Shown piece after piece: positions 33,626 to 46,037 of a stretch of DNA of 64,000 nt (positions are counted from its first letter, which is position 1; each line of letters opens with the position of its first letter). A program made the position numbers and the translations under genes. The notes below the pieces were generated by a model, which did not search any database, was not told the origin of the DNA, and saw only the letters and a list, made by a program, of their open reading frames with translations. The stretch is from Sweltsa coloradensis (taxonomy: Eukaryota > Arthropoda > Insecta > Plecoptera > Chloroperlidae): assembly GCA_024449915.1 (NCBI GenBank), contig JAMZAV010000777.1:1-64000 (forward strand). The letters are read 5' to 3'.

Positions 33626-35763
33626 ATTTAAATGGTCAAATAGTAGTGCTTTCGTTAGTGAATTTCAAATTTAACTAGGTGGTTAATTTTATTTAAACTG
33701 ATCAATTTATTTAGAAATAATCTACGTATTTGATTTGTCGTCCTCGAAATGTGTTCTAACAATACTGTACAACAATCAGTCATTGGTACTACTGGCTGCT
33801 GGTTAGTAGGACTGGTGGTCAAGCCACACACTTATACAAATAAATACCATTCATATTTCACATCTTACCTCAACTGTTATGTGCATTTTATTTTTCTTGG
33901 TAATTTATTTTAATTTATGTATTATTTTTAACATATCACAAAATGCGTTTTGGTTGTACGAAAGGGGAATAGCCCCAATCACGTTATACGTCGTATGGGT
34001 TTTGAATTCTCAACTAATGTTTAATTTTTTTTAGTCTTATTTTTCGTACTACAAGTAGTTCTGCCTTTTCTTCGAAGCGAATAAAAGGGTTGACGCCTCA
34101 ATTAAATCCTACAAGTCGTTAAATAATACCATGCGCATGTACATTGAAGTTTAATTTGCAACATGTTTTACAGGGAACACGAACCTTTAGAATAATGTTG
34201 CATGTGAGGTACACTAACAAACACGCCATAAGTGAGAATGTGTTTGAGTTGGCTACATTTTCAAACGTCAGAGTTATAATATGGCATGCAAATGATGAGA
34301 CGAAATACAATGAGAAAGTTTTGAAGTGTGAAGCTATAGATAAAAAAATACACTTAAAACCTGGGTCTTAAAAAACTCATTGTAGTCGTAAATGCGTTGT
34401 ATTTTTTGTTGAAGAAAACTGAAATTTCCACATAATGGGCGTAACGGTGCGTGAGTCGCGCGACAGGCGTCCATGTGCAAACACAATCAACATAAAACCA
34501 AATAAATCACAGACGTTTACGAGCGCAAAGAAGATAACGTTAACTCAATTACTTTACGGCTTTTTAAAGAGTACAATAAGTTCTGCAGCAAAGCACAACA
34601 AGATTTTGAGGTTTGATTGAGCTAGTGTGATAAGTGTAAGTAAGTACATTACTGACAAACTTATCAACGAAGCCTATTTTACTAGAACTATAAAGTAATT
34701 TAATTGATATCAACGAATTCAAACATTTCTTGGCCTACACTATCTACCTACTTAGAACGCAGGTTTCGCTGATCAAAGCAACTTTCAAAAAGCCGAATGG
34801 CCCTCCTTACTTTATCCACATTTTTTTTATGCATTAGAGAGTGGATTTTGTCTTTCACTTTCGGTGTGATTCTGGTTTCAAACGCACATAAACATTGCCA
34901 TTAAACTAGTGTGGACCAGCTCGTTTACGTTAAACATGGGTTATTAAATTAATCGACAATTGTGTTTGTCGCTGAATCCTCGCTGTTTTACATATTATTT
35001 CCTTGTTACTTGCATTATGAAAATTGTACTTAATTTCTATTAGAAAATTATTTATTTATCGATTGAGTTTGTCGTATACATTTAAAAAACCACACTTTCA
35101 CTAAGGATGTAAATATTTTCGAAAACATTCATATTAATTAAATTTTAGTATGAACGGAAATAAATTAACACATGACAAGGTTTCTTTGCACATATTTAAA
35201 TTTACTTTGACGCTAATTAGGTTGTTGAGCCTCCCAGAACAATATTTGGGAAGTAACAACTGTGAACTCTGAATTTCCAGTATGGAATTAGAAACGAAAA
35301 GCAACTTCCCTCTTATGCTCAAGAGCTTACTTGTCTTTGTTAATCTTCCCAGTATTTACCAAACTAAAGCTAATTTGGAACATTAACTTTTAGTATATTG
35401 CCTATACATTTTATAGTTGTACATTCATGTTTTAAGTCTTATGTGCATTGTTTGTATTTTTTATTTTCCCGCGCGTAATTTAACGTCCTAGTAAAACATA
35501 GCTAATTATAGTCATAAATATGGAAGATTCAACTCCAGACAGTAACATTGTCTAAGAGCCGTATATAAAATTATAGTCATTGTCTAAGAAAAACTTGAAA
35601 GTCGTCATCGACACACAAACAATGTGATCCGGTAATGATTAAACTTAATTGTGAACACAGTGGGAATTAAATATATTATAAACATAATTAAATTCAATTC
35701 AATTCATGTTTTATTGTAAGTAGATCACATTGTTTTACAGTATTTGTAAAAGTGACATTTTAC
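33626..35763. other. AT-rich stretch with no feature seen
   Basis: Open frames stay below 76 codons and none resembles a known protein. An AATTC run lies at about 35690-35705. Confidence 0.4.
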
Positions 35764-36083
35764 ATGGTCAATTTCAATTATTCAATTATAACTGTATAAG
35801 ATGTCAAGTATAAAAAGTCAATCAATAAAAAACAAAACTTACATCTAGATCTACTTTAAATTTAAAAGTAAAAAATCTTGCCAGTTATAAATACATTCAG
35901 CTAAAAGTAAGGCTTTAACTTTTCATGGTCAATTTAAAATAGTTAATCTACATTCAATGTATAAGATGTCAAGTATAAAAAATCAATCAATAAAAACAAA
36001 ACTTAAATCTAGAACTATTTAAATTTAAAAGTAAAAATCTTGCAATCATAAATACATTCAGATAAAAGTAAGGCTTTAACTTT
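35764..36083 (+). repeat. Tandem duplication, two units of about 160 bp
   Basis: CATGGTCAATTT, TGTATAAGATGTCAAGTATA, CAATCAATAAAAA, TTAAATTTAAAAGTAAAAA and AGTAAGGCTTTAACTTT occur in the same order in 35764-35922 and 35923-36083. The two units differ by small indels. Non-coding. Confidence 0.85.
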
Positions 36084-39000
36084 ACAACGAAATAGTTTGC
36101 CATCAACTCAACACCGCATACGCCCTCTGAACTGAATAAGAATTCCCCCCCCCCCCCCCTCATCTCTCCATACCTCGTAGTTTCAAACATTCCCAACACT
36201 AGACACGAGTACAGGAAGAAGCCACACCATTGCATGACATCCACAGAAATAGAGTTTTTACTAATTTCATTATGGAGGTCGAACAACTTCTACTGGGCAA
36301 CTATCATCATCCTAATCGTAGGACCTTATTCCAACCCATCAATTAGCCTAAAACGGAAAGGAATAGTCAGACTCCATTTCTCTCGATATGTAGAGCAGAT
36401 GATTACATTAGTGATTAGTCGGTCAATTAAGGATGCGAGTGCATGCAGTGTACCTTTCCCCTTGACCGAGCATCGAGCGCTGTGTCGGTGTACAGACTAC
36501 AGAGGCTCCGCGGAGTATACGCGGAGCTCCAAGGCCATCCGTACTCCTTTTTTCTTTTCCTTTTGAACAATAAGGGTAATAACAATATGCAACAAAGAAA
36601 GAAAGAAACACATACAAAAACACAAATATATATATATATTCTAAAATTTAAAATAAAATAAAATAAATAAACTATATTATATAACTGGTATTATTGTTAA
36701 AAATACAAAACATTTTTGTGAATAATTAGATACTGACTGACTGCCATATTTATAACTATTTGGGAAATGTTTTTATTTTGTCTATTGTGGCTTTTAAATT
36801 GTTATATATTGTTTGAGAAAATCTCCTGTAAATTAGTCGATATATTACTTTTTATTTTTATAAAAATATTTGTTTATCAGTGAATAGTAGTGATTTGTAT
36901 TTCACAAATATCAATAATTGCGTATTTCAAGCTGAATTGAAGACTTGTTTTTTGCTGTCGAAATAAATTCATATAAGCGTCTGCATAGTTTCTCAATTAC
37001 ATTTATCGGGGAAACACTCCCGTTGGTGTAATTGATTATATGAAAATAAACTGGAAACCTGGGTTCGAACCCGGCTAAGATGGATTTTTGTATTTCTGTG
37101 TCGATTTCCATAATATAGTCTGCATAGTTATTATTGTGGCTATGAGAAAACTCCAATCACATTGTTCTTGGTTTTATTATCATATTATATTATATTAAAA
37201 AATTGTATAACCTTTTGCTTTTCAATATGCCGTGACAATTTTGTATTGTATTGTAATTTTGTTTGTTTTGACATGGTTATAATGGGGACAAAGACAATGA
37301 TAACAGATTTGTCCTGATAGTGCTATTCACTACTTATCACATTCCCTGAAAAAATAGAATTTAATTTTTTGACCAGCGTCACAAATTGACCAATGCATAA
37401 AGTATGGTGTAGGACTAATATGAAATCAGACACAATTCACGTGAGCAATTTATTTGCGAAGTTTCTATTTAAATTCCGAAAAGTGAAATTCTATGTTGCA
37501 AAGAACAGGATGCAGCCAGTAAATCCTTTAGTCGCCCGAAACTCAGTGACAGGTATGACACCAATGATGCAACTCTGTGGAAACCCGTATTACTAATTAT
37601 TAGTTGGCACAGGAAATTAAACAACATTTCTTTCAAAAGTAAATGATTATGCCTGCAAATTATGCTGAAATATTTTAGTGCAATAAACCATCTGATTTTA
37701 CATTTTATAGTCGACTCATATATTTGGGTTAAATTTGATGAAATCACTATGTTGCAAAGTATGCTCTTATGTTCATCATGAATATTACAGCACTTTGGAA
37801 TCATGCTTATACACATTGACTATATGTGGACATCTTATATAATTTACCTATCGATATAATCAAGTGTGGTATTTTTAGGAAGGTGTTTATTTTAAGTGGT
37901 CACCGACAAAACATTGTGTCTGTATTTCGTCGTGCATGTTATTAATGCAAGGTAATTGATACCTCATTATGATAATTGAAACCTTGCACACATCTTTTAC
38001 CACAGAAAGACTTGAATAGTCAATTAATGTAGTCCTGTGCAGAGACCTTGTTGTTTGATGGCCTCGTGTGGTGTTGTTCCTCTTTCCATGCAGAAGTTTC
38101 CGGGTGCGATTCCTGTCTCTAAGGTTGTTTGTTTCTGACATCCTCACGTAAAGTGCAATTATAAAATATATCTACGTATAACTCAGGCCTTCATTCGCTT
38201 AACTGAATTGTGTAGACCTGTAGCCAATAAGAATATGACTGATTAGTGATTATTGTGTTCATTCCTACATCTAATAAACTTGAAATAAATAACATAAATA
38301 AAAAAATAAATAAAATAAAAATAACTTTAGACAAACATTTTAATACAATCTATGAAATTCATGAAAGTCGAATTTATTCAATATTATCAAGTCAATCTAC
38401 GGAGTGATTTCCGACAAACAAAATCGAGGAAGATATGTTTAGACATATAACGTTAAAATACAATTTGAGTAAAATTCAAAAGTTTGTCTTATTAAAAACC
38501 AAAACACATTGACCGTTAGCTTTTGCTTTCTGAAATCTACTTGCAACAGTGCTTGGATAAAATCTTGGTTTAAATATAAAGTTATTATAAAATTAAGGAT
38601 TAGTCATTCGCATCTATACAGACAATTAACCTCAGCTATATGAAGGCTCGTGCTGAATAAGTGAACGTATTTTTAATTTATCTTTATCTTCTATCGAGAA
38701 TCTTTCTAGGTTACAATCTCATAGCCCTCTTATCTCATCCTTACTATTATTATAATCTAAGAACGATTATTGTACTAAACGATTTCCGCTTCTAAGATTC
38801 TAATTCAACTTTTCTCTCCATATAATTGCATATTCTCTAGGTCAGTAGAATTATTTCGTTTTTATTAGTTCTTTGGCTGGGAATTTGACAGCATTTTGTG
38901 ATCATATAGTTAATTCGATTCTCAATCTACCTTTAGATAAAACGCCTGATTTGAATCGAAGCCAATTTACTCGTTATTGTTTGATTTACGTTACTCAAGT

Positions 39001-40602
39001 AGTTATATAAATTAATTGATCCAAAACAGTTCAAAATTTGCTGATGTAGACGAGAATTTGCCAAACAGAAACATGTGGACAAAGTAAACTAGTAGCAATT
39101 GCATATTATAGTCCGTATTTGAACTCAGTTTTTGTAACCGAATTGGATGTACGTTAAATAAATCAATTAAATCCGTGCTTAAATGCATTTTTCGCTGGAA
39201 ATTTGCCCAGAATAAACGTATCCACCTTTAGATAAACTAAGGTACCAAGGACACTACAATACATTTCTATTCTAGGTACTTTAGTTATTATTGTGATTAT
39301 GTGGCTCAATGTGTAACCGTGGAAAAATTTATTTAGGGAAATCCATAGACAAAACTTGTCAGGATGCCAGTAGCAGGTTAGATAAGAGTTACGCGTGTAA
39401 AGCATGATCTAAATTCATCGGTTATATTAAAAACCAAGTAGTGGATAACAGAACTCGGTTGACGTTTAGTATGAGTATGACTCTAAACTTGAGTAAGTGC
39501 CTTCATGTAGTGCATTCTTGTAAAGGGGGTATTACCTGGGACTGCAGTCAGACCATGTCAGTCACTGATCGGGACCAACTGCAATCTTGGTTCGCAGTTG
39601 GCTACAGTTGCCTGGATAGAGAATTTTGTAAACTGCCAACTGCAATCGCGGGTTGGATTTTTATGGTACTGAGCATGCGCACATTCGTTCTGCTCACTGC
39701 TGATTGTAACCAAAAACTGTAGCCAAGTTGGCGGCGATCCCAGTGTAGTGAAGACACACAAGAGTATGGTCGTCCAGATGGGCCTCGCTGCACGGTGTTG
39801 TCAGGTAGTGTGTACTATACGCAATACGCATGCGTCCCGGGTGACCGCCTCTAAGAAACCGTTGAGCCTCTTATGCGTATTGACTAGTCTATGGCGTCAT
39901 GGTCAGTGGAAACCTCTCAATGTATATAATACGGTTGTGCGAATCCTTAAAACTTGCACATTTTGTGTTTCTTGTTTTTTTTTTTTTTTTTTTTAGAACT
40001 GTGTTTATTTTCATTGCTTCAGTGAAAGAACTTTTTTACGTATTCTGAGCGGCAACCCTATCGTGGTAGTACATTCATTCCAGTATGACATGTTTACAGT
40101 AGTGCAAGGCGTTAACTTGACGTAGCGTCGTAGACCTAGAAGTAAATTATAATTAATCAAGTTGGATGTCACTTTGAATATAACTCGACCACGTTGGAGG
40201 ATGAGAAATAATCTATGATATGTGGAATAAACATTTTGTCATGGAACTGTGGATGTAGGCTTATACTATACAGTTCATTTGCCACATTATGATCGATGAT
40301 CGATTATATGATCGTATATAATCGAGTACAATATAAATTTTTATTGATTTTCAAATTTCAATTTTTACGCTATGTTTGATACGGTGTCAAGCTATCATCG
40401 TACATGTGCTGACTGTTAGCTATTTTAAATATCGCTCTACTAGTAGCATAGACAATTATCATATTAGCTAATGAGACTAAGCATATTTATTTTTCATTAT
40501 ATATTTGTGAGTTTCCATGGTCTCGGTAACATTCGTTCGTCTATGTGATCATTACTATATGAACAACTAACTCGTCTAATAATGCGTTTGTTTCTTCCAC
40601 AG
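36084..40602. other. AT-rich stretch with scattered SINE-like pieces, no gene
   Basis: It contains a poly-C run (36146-36160), a short hairpin (CTCCGCG near 36505 and CGCGGAG near 36520), an AAAT-rich run (about 38290-38325) and a T run (39975-39993). GGTTCGAACCC at 37071 with TGGTGTAATTG upstream, and GGGTGCGATTCC at 38101, look like tRNA-derived remnants. The stretch at 39530-39790 is GC-richer, with a 93-codon frame but no family signature. Confidence 0.4.
37024..37080 (+). repeat. SINE-like tRNA-derived piece
   Basis: CTGGGTTCGAACCCGG is a clean T-arm with a perfect box B. TGGTGTAATTG about 40 bases upstream fits box A. The rest of the cloverleaf is not recognisable. Confidence 0.4.
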
Positions 40603-40624
40603 AGTTTTGCCGGCTCCTCCTGAG
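40603..40624 (+). other. Candidate 22-nt microexon
   Basis: A pyrimidine tract with TTCTTCCACAG ends at 40602 and GTAAGC begins at 40625, so strong acceptor and donor look-alikes frame 22 bases. In one phase they read VLPAPPE and end exactly on a codon; in a second phase FCRLLL; the third has a stop. If real, the window would lie in a long intron of a gene outside it. Sequence alone cannot exclude chance. Confidence 0.2.
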
Positions 40625-40630
40625 GTAAGC

Positions 40631-41647
40631 AAAGCAACGTTAGAGTGAGTGAAAAGACATCCTGTAAATCACCAACTATACCTGTTTGTTACTAACGTAG
40701 TGTCTTATACGGTACTCAAAACAAATTTTCAATGAATTATTTTCTCTTGGCGTTTCAAATGTTCACGGTTCCTTTGCAACTTTAATTTTAATGCAATCAA
40801 TCAACACTAGGTGTACTGTGTACTGTAGCAGTTTAGTTAGAATGTCTCATCTGAATATTGTATTCTAGAGGTAAATCTTGTTCAAGTATACTTATGTAAA
40901 GATGTAATGTACATTTTTAAGTATATGGCCGCTACTAATAACTTTATGTATTATGCAGGTCCGATTATGTTTTATTTATTAATTTATATTAATTTGACAG
41001 TTGATACAAAGTCCACGTAACAGGATCTAGGAATTACAGGGGACTTAATAATACAGTGGGGATATGAGCGTATAATGTATCTTCAATTTAATAATGATAA
41101 GATTTCCAATACATTCAAATAAACCCAGAAATCATAATTGGTACGTGTAGTGAGTTCGACAAATTGGGAATGACATCACCTTTCACCCCTTCTACTTTCC
41201 AATATATATTGTAGTCATGTACCGACATCCGTTTTAACTGCATACACTATGGAACCATGGCAACACCAAGACTATGGCTTCGGCAGATGGTCTTACCTTA
41301 GCACCATATGTGATGCATTCCAGTCGACCAATCGTTTGATAGTAACGAGTTTTTATTTTTTGCGTGGAATATCTGCTGCAAACTATGTTTCCGCTTACCT
41401 GCAGCTTTGTGTGTGTTGTTTTGTGATCACAAACCTTAATTTCAAAATGAAAAATGTAAATGGCAATATCATACTTAGTAAAAATACCTGTGCATTTTAC
41501 TTATGTAAATCATTTTTCAAATAATGATTCATTTATGTGAGACACATCATTAAAATAGCATGAAGTTTCTTTGAAAACCTACAGCAAAAGCTGTGTATGT
41601 CTTTATCTAACTTGCTTAGATTATTAGGGCAATTGTTTGGGCGTGTA
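40631..41647. other. AT-rich stretch with no feature seen
   Basis: A 91-codon frame at 41249-41524 (+) has no recognisable domain. Nothing else is visible. Confidence 0.4.
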
Positions 41648-41725
41648 ATAAAAACTGTTGTGAGAATCGAACTCACGACATCACGAATAATGATCTCGTT
41701 TACCAGAACTAATCGTTGAATCTAA
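41648..41725 (-). repeat. SINE-like tRNA-derived piece
   Basis: On the minus strand GTGAGTTCGATTCTCAC gives a T-arm with a perfect 5-bp stem and a good box B. A TTAGTTCTGGTAAACG stretch upstream is only weakly box A-like. Confidence 0.4.
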
Positions 41726-42039
41726 TTGTCGTCGTGACAATACGGGCTAGTCTACAACGAATTTTCTATGTCTCAATGAGAGAATGTAGATTGCCAGAAG
41801 AAACTGCTTTCTGTTAGGAATTGACAAGTTGGTTGGTGGGGCGGTAGGTAAATTAAGTGAATATTTTTTAATGGAAATGTAATTTTGATACGTATACATG
41901 TGCGCGTTTGAACTTACGCATGGGATCGCATTACAAACTTGTGGAAAGGTTTTAGTTTTTGTAATACGGATGACTGATTCCTTACTGTCAAATATAAAAA
42001 AGAAAACAATAATTATAATCAAAATACATTTTAATTTTA

Positions 42040-42420
42040 AGTTTATTTGGATTAAGGCCGCGTCAACCGTTAGGCCATAATGCGCCACTCTATGGGGATG
42101 TGGGGAAGAAAAGAAAGTCCCATGCTGATCAGAACCAGCCACGGGTCAGGGGAAGAAAAGGGGGTTCTCACGTCGCGGTCGTCATCGTCTTTGTGTTCGT
42201 GGTGTCATTGTCGTCGTCGGGGTTGTCGTCAAGGGGAGGGGAAGGTGTCCCTGCGACGATTGCCATAGCTCACCTCTAGCTTTAAGGAGTGTAATACTCC
42301 CTTACATACTAGCTGATGTTTCCGAGGTGGACTTTTTCTCTCGAATCGTCTACTACGATTAGCATAGCCATATTCTGGGCCAATTCTACCCCGGGCCCAG
42401 ACGGGAGTATAAATAAATTA
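42040..42420 (+). repeat. Family I copy 1 (left arm of a foldback-like pair)
   Basis: It opens with GTTTATTTGGATTAAGG and GCGTCAACCGTTAGGCC, runs through a GTCGTC-rich purine/pyrimidine-biased block (42170-42240), then CCATAGCTC, TAGCTGATGTTTCCGAGGTG, AATTCTACCCCGGGCCCAGA. The reverse complement lies at 43875-44255. The GTC-rich block gives incidental acidic frames and is not evidence of a gene. Confidence 0.75.
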
Positions 42421-43517
42421 TATCCAACTATATATTTTGCGTTTCCTAAAAAATGCAACAATGCTATTTGAGACTATGTGGGGTGAAGAAACGAGCTCAA
42501 AAGTCACAATTACAAAATATGTGTCATGTACGGTATGAGAGCCTACGTCCGTTGGTTCCCGCACTTAGGACCTGAGACCCACCAGTATGAACCACCGCGA
42601 TCACCGGAGAAAGAGGAGACAGTACATCAAGTGGTGCATGCGGTTTTGAAAAGCATTATCATACTGAACACAAAATTAATACACTGTGTCATTGCAATAT
42701 CAATTACTTAACTTTTCATTGTGTCAAAGACTACCTGTTGGAGGACTCGTTTATATGGCAGTCGTATAAAAGCAAGAGAAAAACAAACGAATATTATTGT
42801 CGTGTAAATCAAACGAAAAAAGCGTGTGAACAATCGGTTTCGCTCGCTTCAGGGCTTCAAATGCTAATTGCGTGTTTCGTTTTATGTCGTAAAAGTGGAG
42901 CGTTGATCGCGATTGTTCTGCTGAGTTCCGATGTCAATTTGACTAACCGAGGGAAAGTTTCGCCTTCGCTCGACTCGGTGCGTTTAGTGCGTGCGCTCTA
43001 GGCGCTTTGTGCGTGGGCGAAGTACTTTGAGCCAAGTCTCGAAACAATATTATACGCCTTCAAGCTAAAATATCTTTCAGTTCTGCTGGGCAGCGCCTGA
43101 AGCTTTGCTAAGTTAGAGAACCTCCCTTAAAAACCGGTTTGACTGCCGACAGCACCTAGTGAAAGATACTATAGACGTCAGCACGAAACGACCAAGTCTC
43201 GAGGTTTAGACAGGTTCTCATTCTAGTAGGCTTTGGCCTCGTGTAGATGCAAAAGAAGTTACTATAGTTCTACATAAATTTGGGTATTATAAAACAATTC
43301 ATATTTTGGTCTGAATATATTTTTTACCCTCATAATATTGAGAAAGACCGGAATTAACATCAAGGGAGCAAAGTTCCTTATATACTAATATATATAGGCA
43401 TCACTTTCCTGTCCTCCCGTCCGTCTTACCATCCTTCTGCGCGTGTATCGCGTCTCACGATAAAAACACAGTACAAGACGTCCGATTGGAATACGTTTTT
43501 TGTTGGCATTACTACTA
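42421..43517. other. Interior of the family I pair, no gene recognised
   Basis: A part at about 42830-43010 is GC-richer and includes an 87-codon frame (42738-43001, +) with no recognisable domain. If 42040-44255 is one foldback element, this would be its loop, but nothing transposase-like is visible. Confidence 0.35.
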
Positions 43518-43773
43518 CTAGGGAAACGCTAAAGTCGTTGTTAGACGAGTGAGAGAGCCACGTGTTGAGTACCCGTGAACATTAATTGGATTTAAGTTAG
43601 GTAATTATAAGTTTTTAAGTTTAAGGGCACGTCAACTGTCCGGCCATAATGCGCCACTTTAACCAATGATAGGCTATAGGGAGGTCAAAGGTAGGGGGAA
43701 GAAAAGTAATGTTAGCGGGTACACAACACATGGCTCACTCACTCGTCTAACAACGACTTTGGCGTTTCCCTAG
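43518..43773. mobile_element. MITE D1, 256 bp, with Helentron-type module at both ends
   Basis: Left end: CTAGGGAAACGCTAAAGTCG then TTGTTAGACGAGTGAG. Right end: CTCACTCGTCTAACAACGAC then TTTGGCGTTTCCCTAG. These are inverted repeats of about 40-50 bp (continuing into GAGCCACGTGTTG and CAACACATGGCTC). Flanks are A on the left and T on the right. The inside carries a family I start (GTCAACTGTCCGGCCATAAT). So the end module of families A-C occurs here in palindromic form. Confidence 0.75.
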
Positions 43774-43874
43774 TTATAATCTTTATACAAACATTTGTGG
43801 TCACAGACCCTTGTTGAACAGATAGGCTACACCCCAGGCTAAATGGAACGGCCGGTGTATGACCCTTAGTACTT

Positions 43875-44255
43875 CCTCTAGCGTCAATGTATGAAAAATT
43901 AAAGACGATTCCGTCTGGGCTCGGGGTAGAATTGGCCCAGAGCATGGCTCTGCTAATCGTAAAAGGCGATTCAAGAGAAAATGTCCACCTCAAACATCAG
44001 CTACTCCCCAAAACCAGAAGCGAGCTCTGGCAATCGTCGTCGGGGACACCCCCCCCTTCCCTTGAAGACCTCCCCGACGACGGTGACAATGACACAATGA
44101 ACGATGACAAAGACAATGACGACCACGACGTGAGAAATCCCCCTTCCTCCCCTTACCCATGGCTGGTTCTGACCAGCATGGGCCCCTCCTCCCCATCCCC
44201 TAGGCTAGAGTCGTGCATTATGACCTAACGGTTGACGCGTCCTTAATCCAAATAA
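43875..44255 (-). repeat. Family I copy 2 (right arm, inverted)
   Basis: Reverse complement of 42040-42420: TCTGGGCTCGGGGTAGAATT, CACCTCAAACATCAGCT, CGAGCTCTGGCAATCGTCGT, the GAC-rich block and CCTAACGGTTGACGCGTCCT with TTAATCCAAATAAAC. The plus-strand frame at 43887-44228 reads a Asp-rich run (DDGDNDTMNDDKDNDD) only because of the (GAC)n-like bias. Confidence 0.75.
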
Positions 44256-44394
44256 ACCCAAAAAAATAAAATATTTGGGTCTAGGCGAACAGAGAAAGTG
44301 GTTTATAGTTTTTTGGTTTCAGGGTGCGTCAACCGTTTGTCGTCGTCCTATTATGAAAAAAGGCTGGTCCCATACGTCCCAATTTAGTTTTAGT

Positions 44395-44700
44395 TTGGAT
44401 TAAGGGTGCGACAACCGCTAGGTCAAAAATCACCACTCTTGCCGAGAGGATATAGGGAGGAAAATCCCATGCTGGTGCTGGTCAGAAATAGCCACGCGGG
44501 TAAAGGTGAAAGAAAAGGGAGGGTTCTCGCGTCGTGGTCGTCATCGTCTTTGTCATCGTTCGTTTTGTCCTGGTCGTCGTCGTTGGGAAGGTCGTCAGAG
44601 AATATGGGGGGTCCCCGACAACGACTACCAGAGCTCGCATTCTAGTTTCGGAAAGTAATATACTACCCTACTTACCAGCTGATGTTTGCGAGATAAAATA
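44395..44700 (+). repeat. Family I copy 3
   Basis: GTTTGGATTAAGGGTGCGAC and CAACCGCTAGGTC, the GTCGTCATCGTCTTTGTC block, CCCCGACAACGACTACC and CCAGCTGATGTTTGCGAG follow the order of copy 1. A short extra start (GTGCGTCAACCGTTTG) lies just upstream at about 44320. Confidence 0.7.
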
Positions 44701-44879
44701 CGTCGCACTGTTTCTTGTAGATCATCACCAGCCCAAACGAAGTGTATAATAGTATCCTTGATAGCCAGCAATGGCCTAGCATCATTTACAGAATGACAGA
44801 AGGCATGCATAATGAAAACAAAATAATAAACAAATTTACTTGGTTCATCTGATCGCAAACTTTCACAGGCTGTGTTCTA

Positions 44880-45155
44880 TTTTACTAATGGGTATTTCAA
44901 ACATTTGCAATCTAAGTTCAAATTTTTCACATTTTTATTTATTGTAATTTTAAATCGCAACGGATTGTACTCATTTTGTTAGCAGGTCTAAGTTACCTCT
45001 TCACGGATGTCTGTTTAAAATTTCAGCTCAATCTATTTGGCCATTCGGCCGTATGAGCCCGGACAAACAGACATTTAACAGACAATGCTCACGGCCAAGG
45101 CCCGATCGAGAATAGCGTTAGGAAAGACTTACGTTCGCTACGCTCACTCGTCTAA
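44880..45155 (-). mobile_element. Helentron-like family D, copy D2 (5' part)
   Basis: On the minus strand it starts ATTAGACGAGTGAGCGTAGC then GAACGTAAGTC, the counterpart of TTGGATGAGCGTAGCGAGCG in family A. It continues with GTCTGTTTGTCCGGGC, like the GTCTGTTTGTTCGC and CCGGGCAAACGG blocks of A. The 3' end is not found. Confidence 0.5.
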
Positions 45156-45562
45156 TAACGATGATACAAAATGCGAGTACTAGTAGTAGTGCGAGTAGTA
45201 GTAAGTTGGAACTTCACGATCCAGCACCTCCACCAATACTGAAGGGTAAAATCATTATGGCTTTATAGTTAGAACATTAATATTGAAAACGCGGACAATG
45301 TGTTATTCTGTTTTTTGTGTGGCCATATCAAATTTATTCCATTCGTTTTTTTAAATGATTTCATTAATTAAATTAATAATTAAATTTTGAATGGGCATTC
45401 TAATTTTTTTTCTCCTAAAAACTAAGGTATTTCCGTGAAGTTTGTAGAACATACCTACATAACACGATGGATTCGACGATGAAAATGTATTATTTGGGCC
45501 GGTGCGCAGAGTTCCAGGCAATTAAGTCTAATTTTATTATGAGTTTTTGCTGCATTATCAGT
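45156..45562. other. AT-rich stretch, nothing recognisable
   Basis: A short AGT-type run (TAGTAGTAG near 45180-45200) is the only structure I see. Confidence 0.4.
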
Positions 45563-46037
45563 CTAACTCTTTCATCCCTTAACCTAAAAAAATAAAATGT
45601 GGATATTTTTAATTATTCTTCAAACAAGCATACCCAATAGGAATTGTGCATGAAACTTTTTTAATTTTTTTCAGATTTTTAGGGAAAATTTTAGATTTTG
45701 AATATGTAACACAATTTCCTAATTTTTTTAATTTTTTAAAATAGATTTTAGTTCAAGCACAAGCATCTTCATATTTTTTTAATTTTTTAAATCGGGTTAA
45801 ATATGACATTTTTTTAAATTTTAAATTTTCAAAATTCCACAATTTTCAATTTTTTACACCGAAAGAGATTTTATAAAAATATTATCCTATTTGAATGTGC
45901 TATAACTCTATGTGCTCGTAGCAGTAGGACTCAATTTAATCCCGTCAGGCTTATGGTGCTAATATCTTATCCATGTAAATGCTACACCACAATAAAACTG
46001 AGGGACTTGGAAGTCCCGTCAGGGGTGAAAGGGCTAA
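45563..46037. mobile_element. piggyBac-like MITE, about 475 bp with 4-bp duplications
   Basis: CTAA stands at both edges (45563-45566 and 46034-46037) as a 4-bp target duplication, close to the TTAA of piggyBac. The termini are CTCTTTCATCCCT and, reverse-complemented, CCCTTTCACCCCT, matching 11 of 13. Just inside the right end lies GACTTGGAAGTCC. The interior is A/T-run rich and non-coding. Confidence 0.6.

Noticed and set aside
36234..36566. 110-codon plus-strand frame and its antisense partner
   Set aside because: No domain and no coding-like conservation can be seen; the length is within chance in this much sequence.
39520..39790. Possible terminal inverted repeat element (ACCTGGGACTGCAG and GCGATCCCAGTG)
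   Set aside because: Only a few bases pair at the ends and no flanking duplication is visible.
41747..42142. 131-codon minus-strand frame
   Set aside because: Its first part lies in repeat family I and the rest is AT-rich; no recognisable motif.
43887..44228. Asp-rich 113-codon frame
   Set aside because: The acidic run is the product of a (GAC)n-like block in repeat family I, present in three copies and both orientations.
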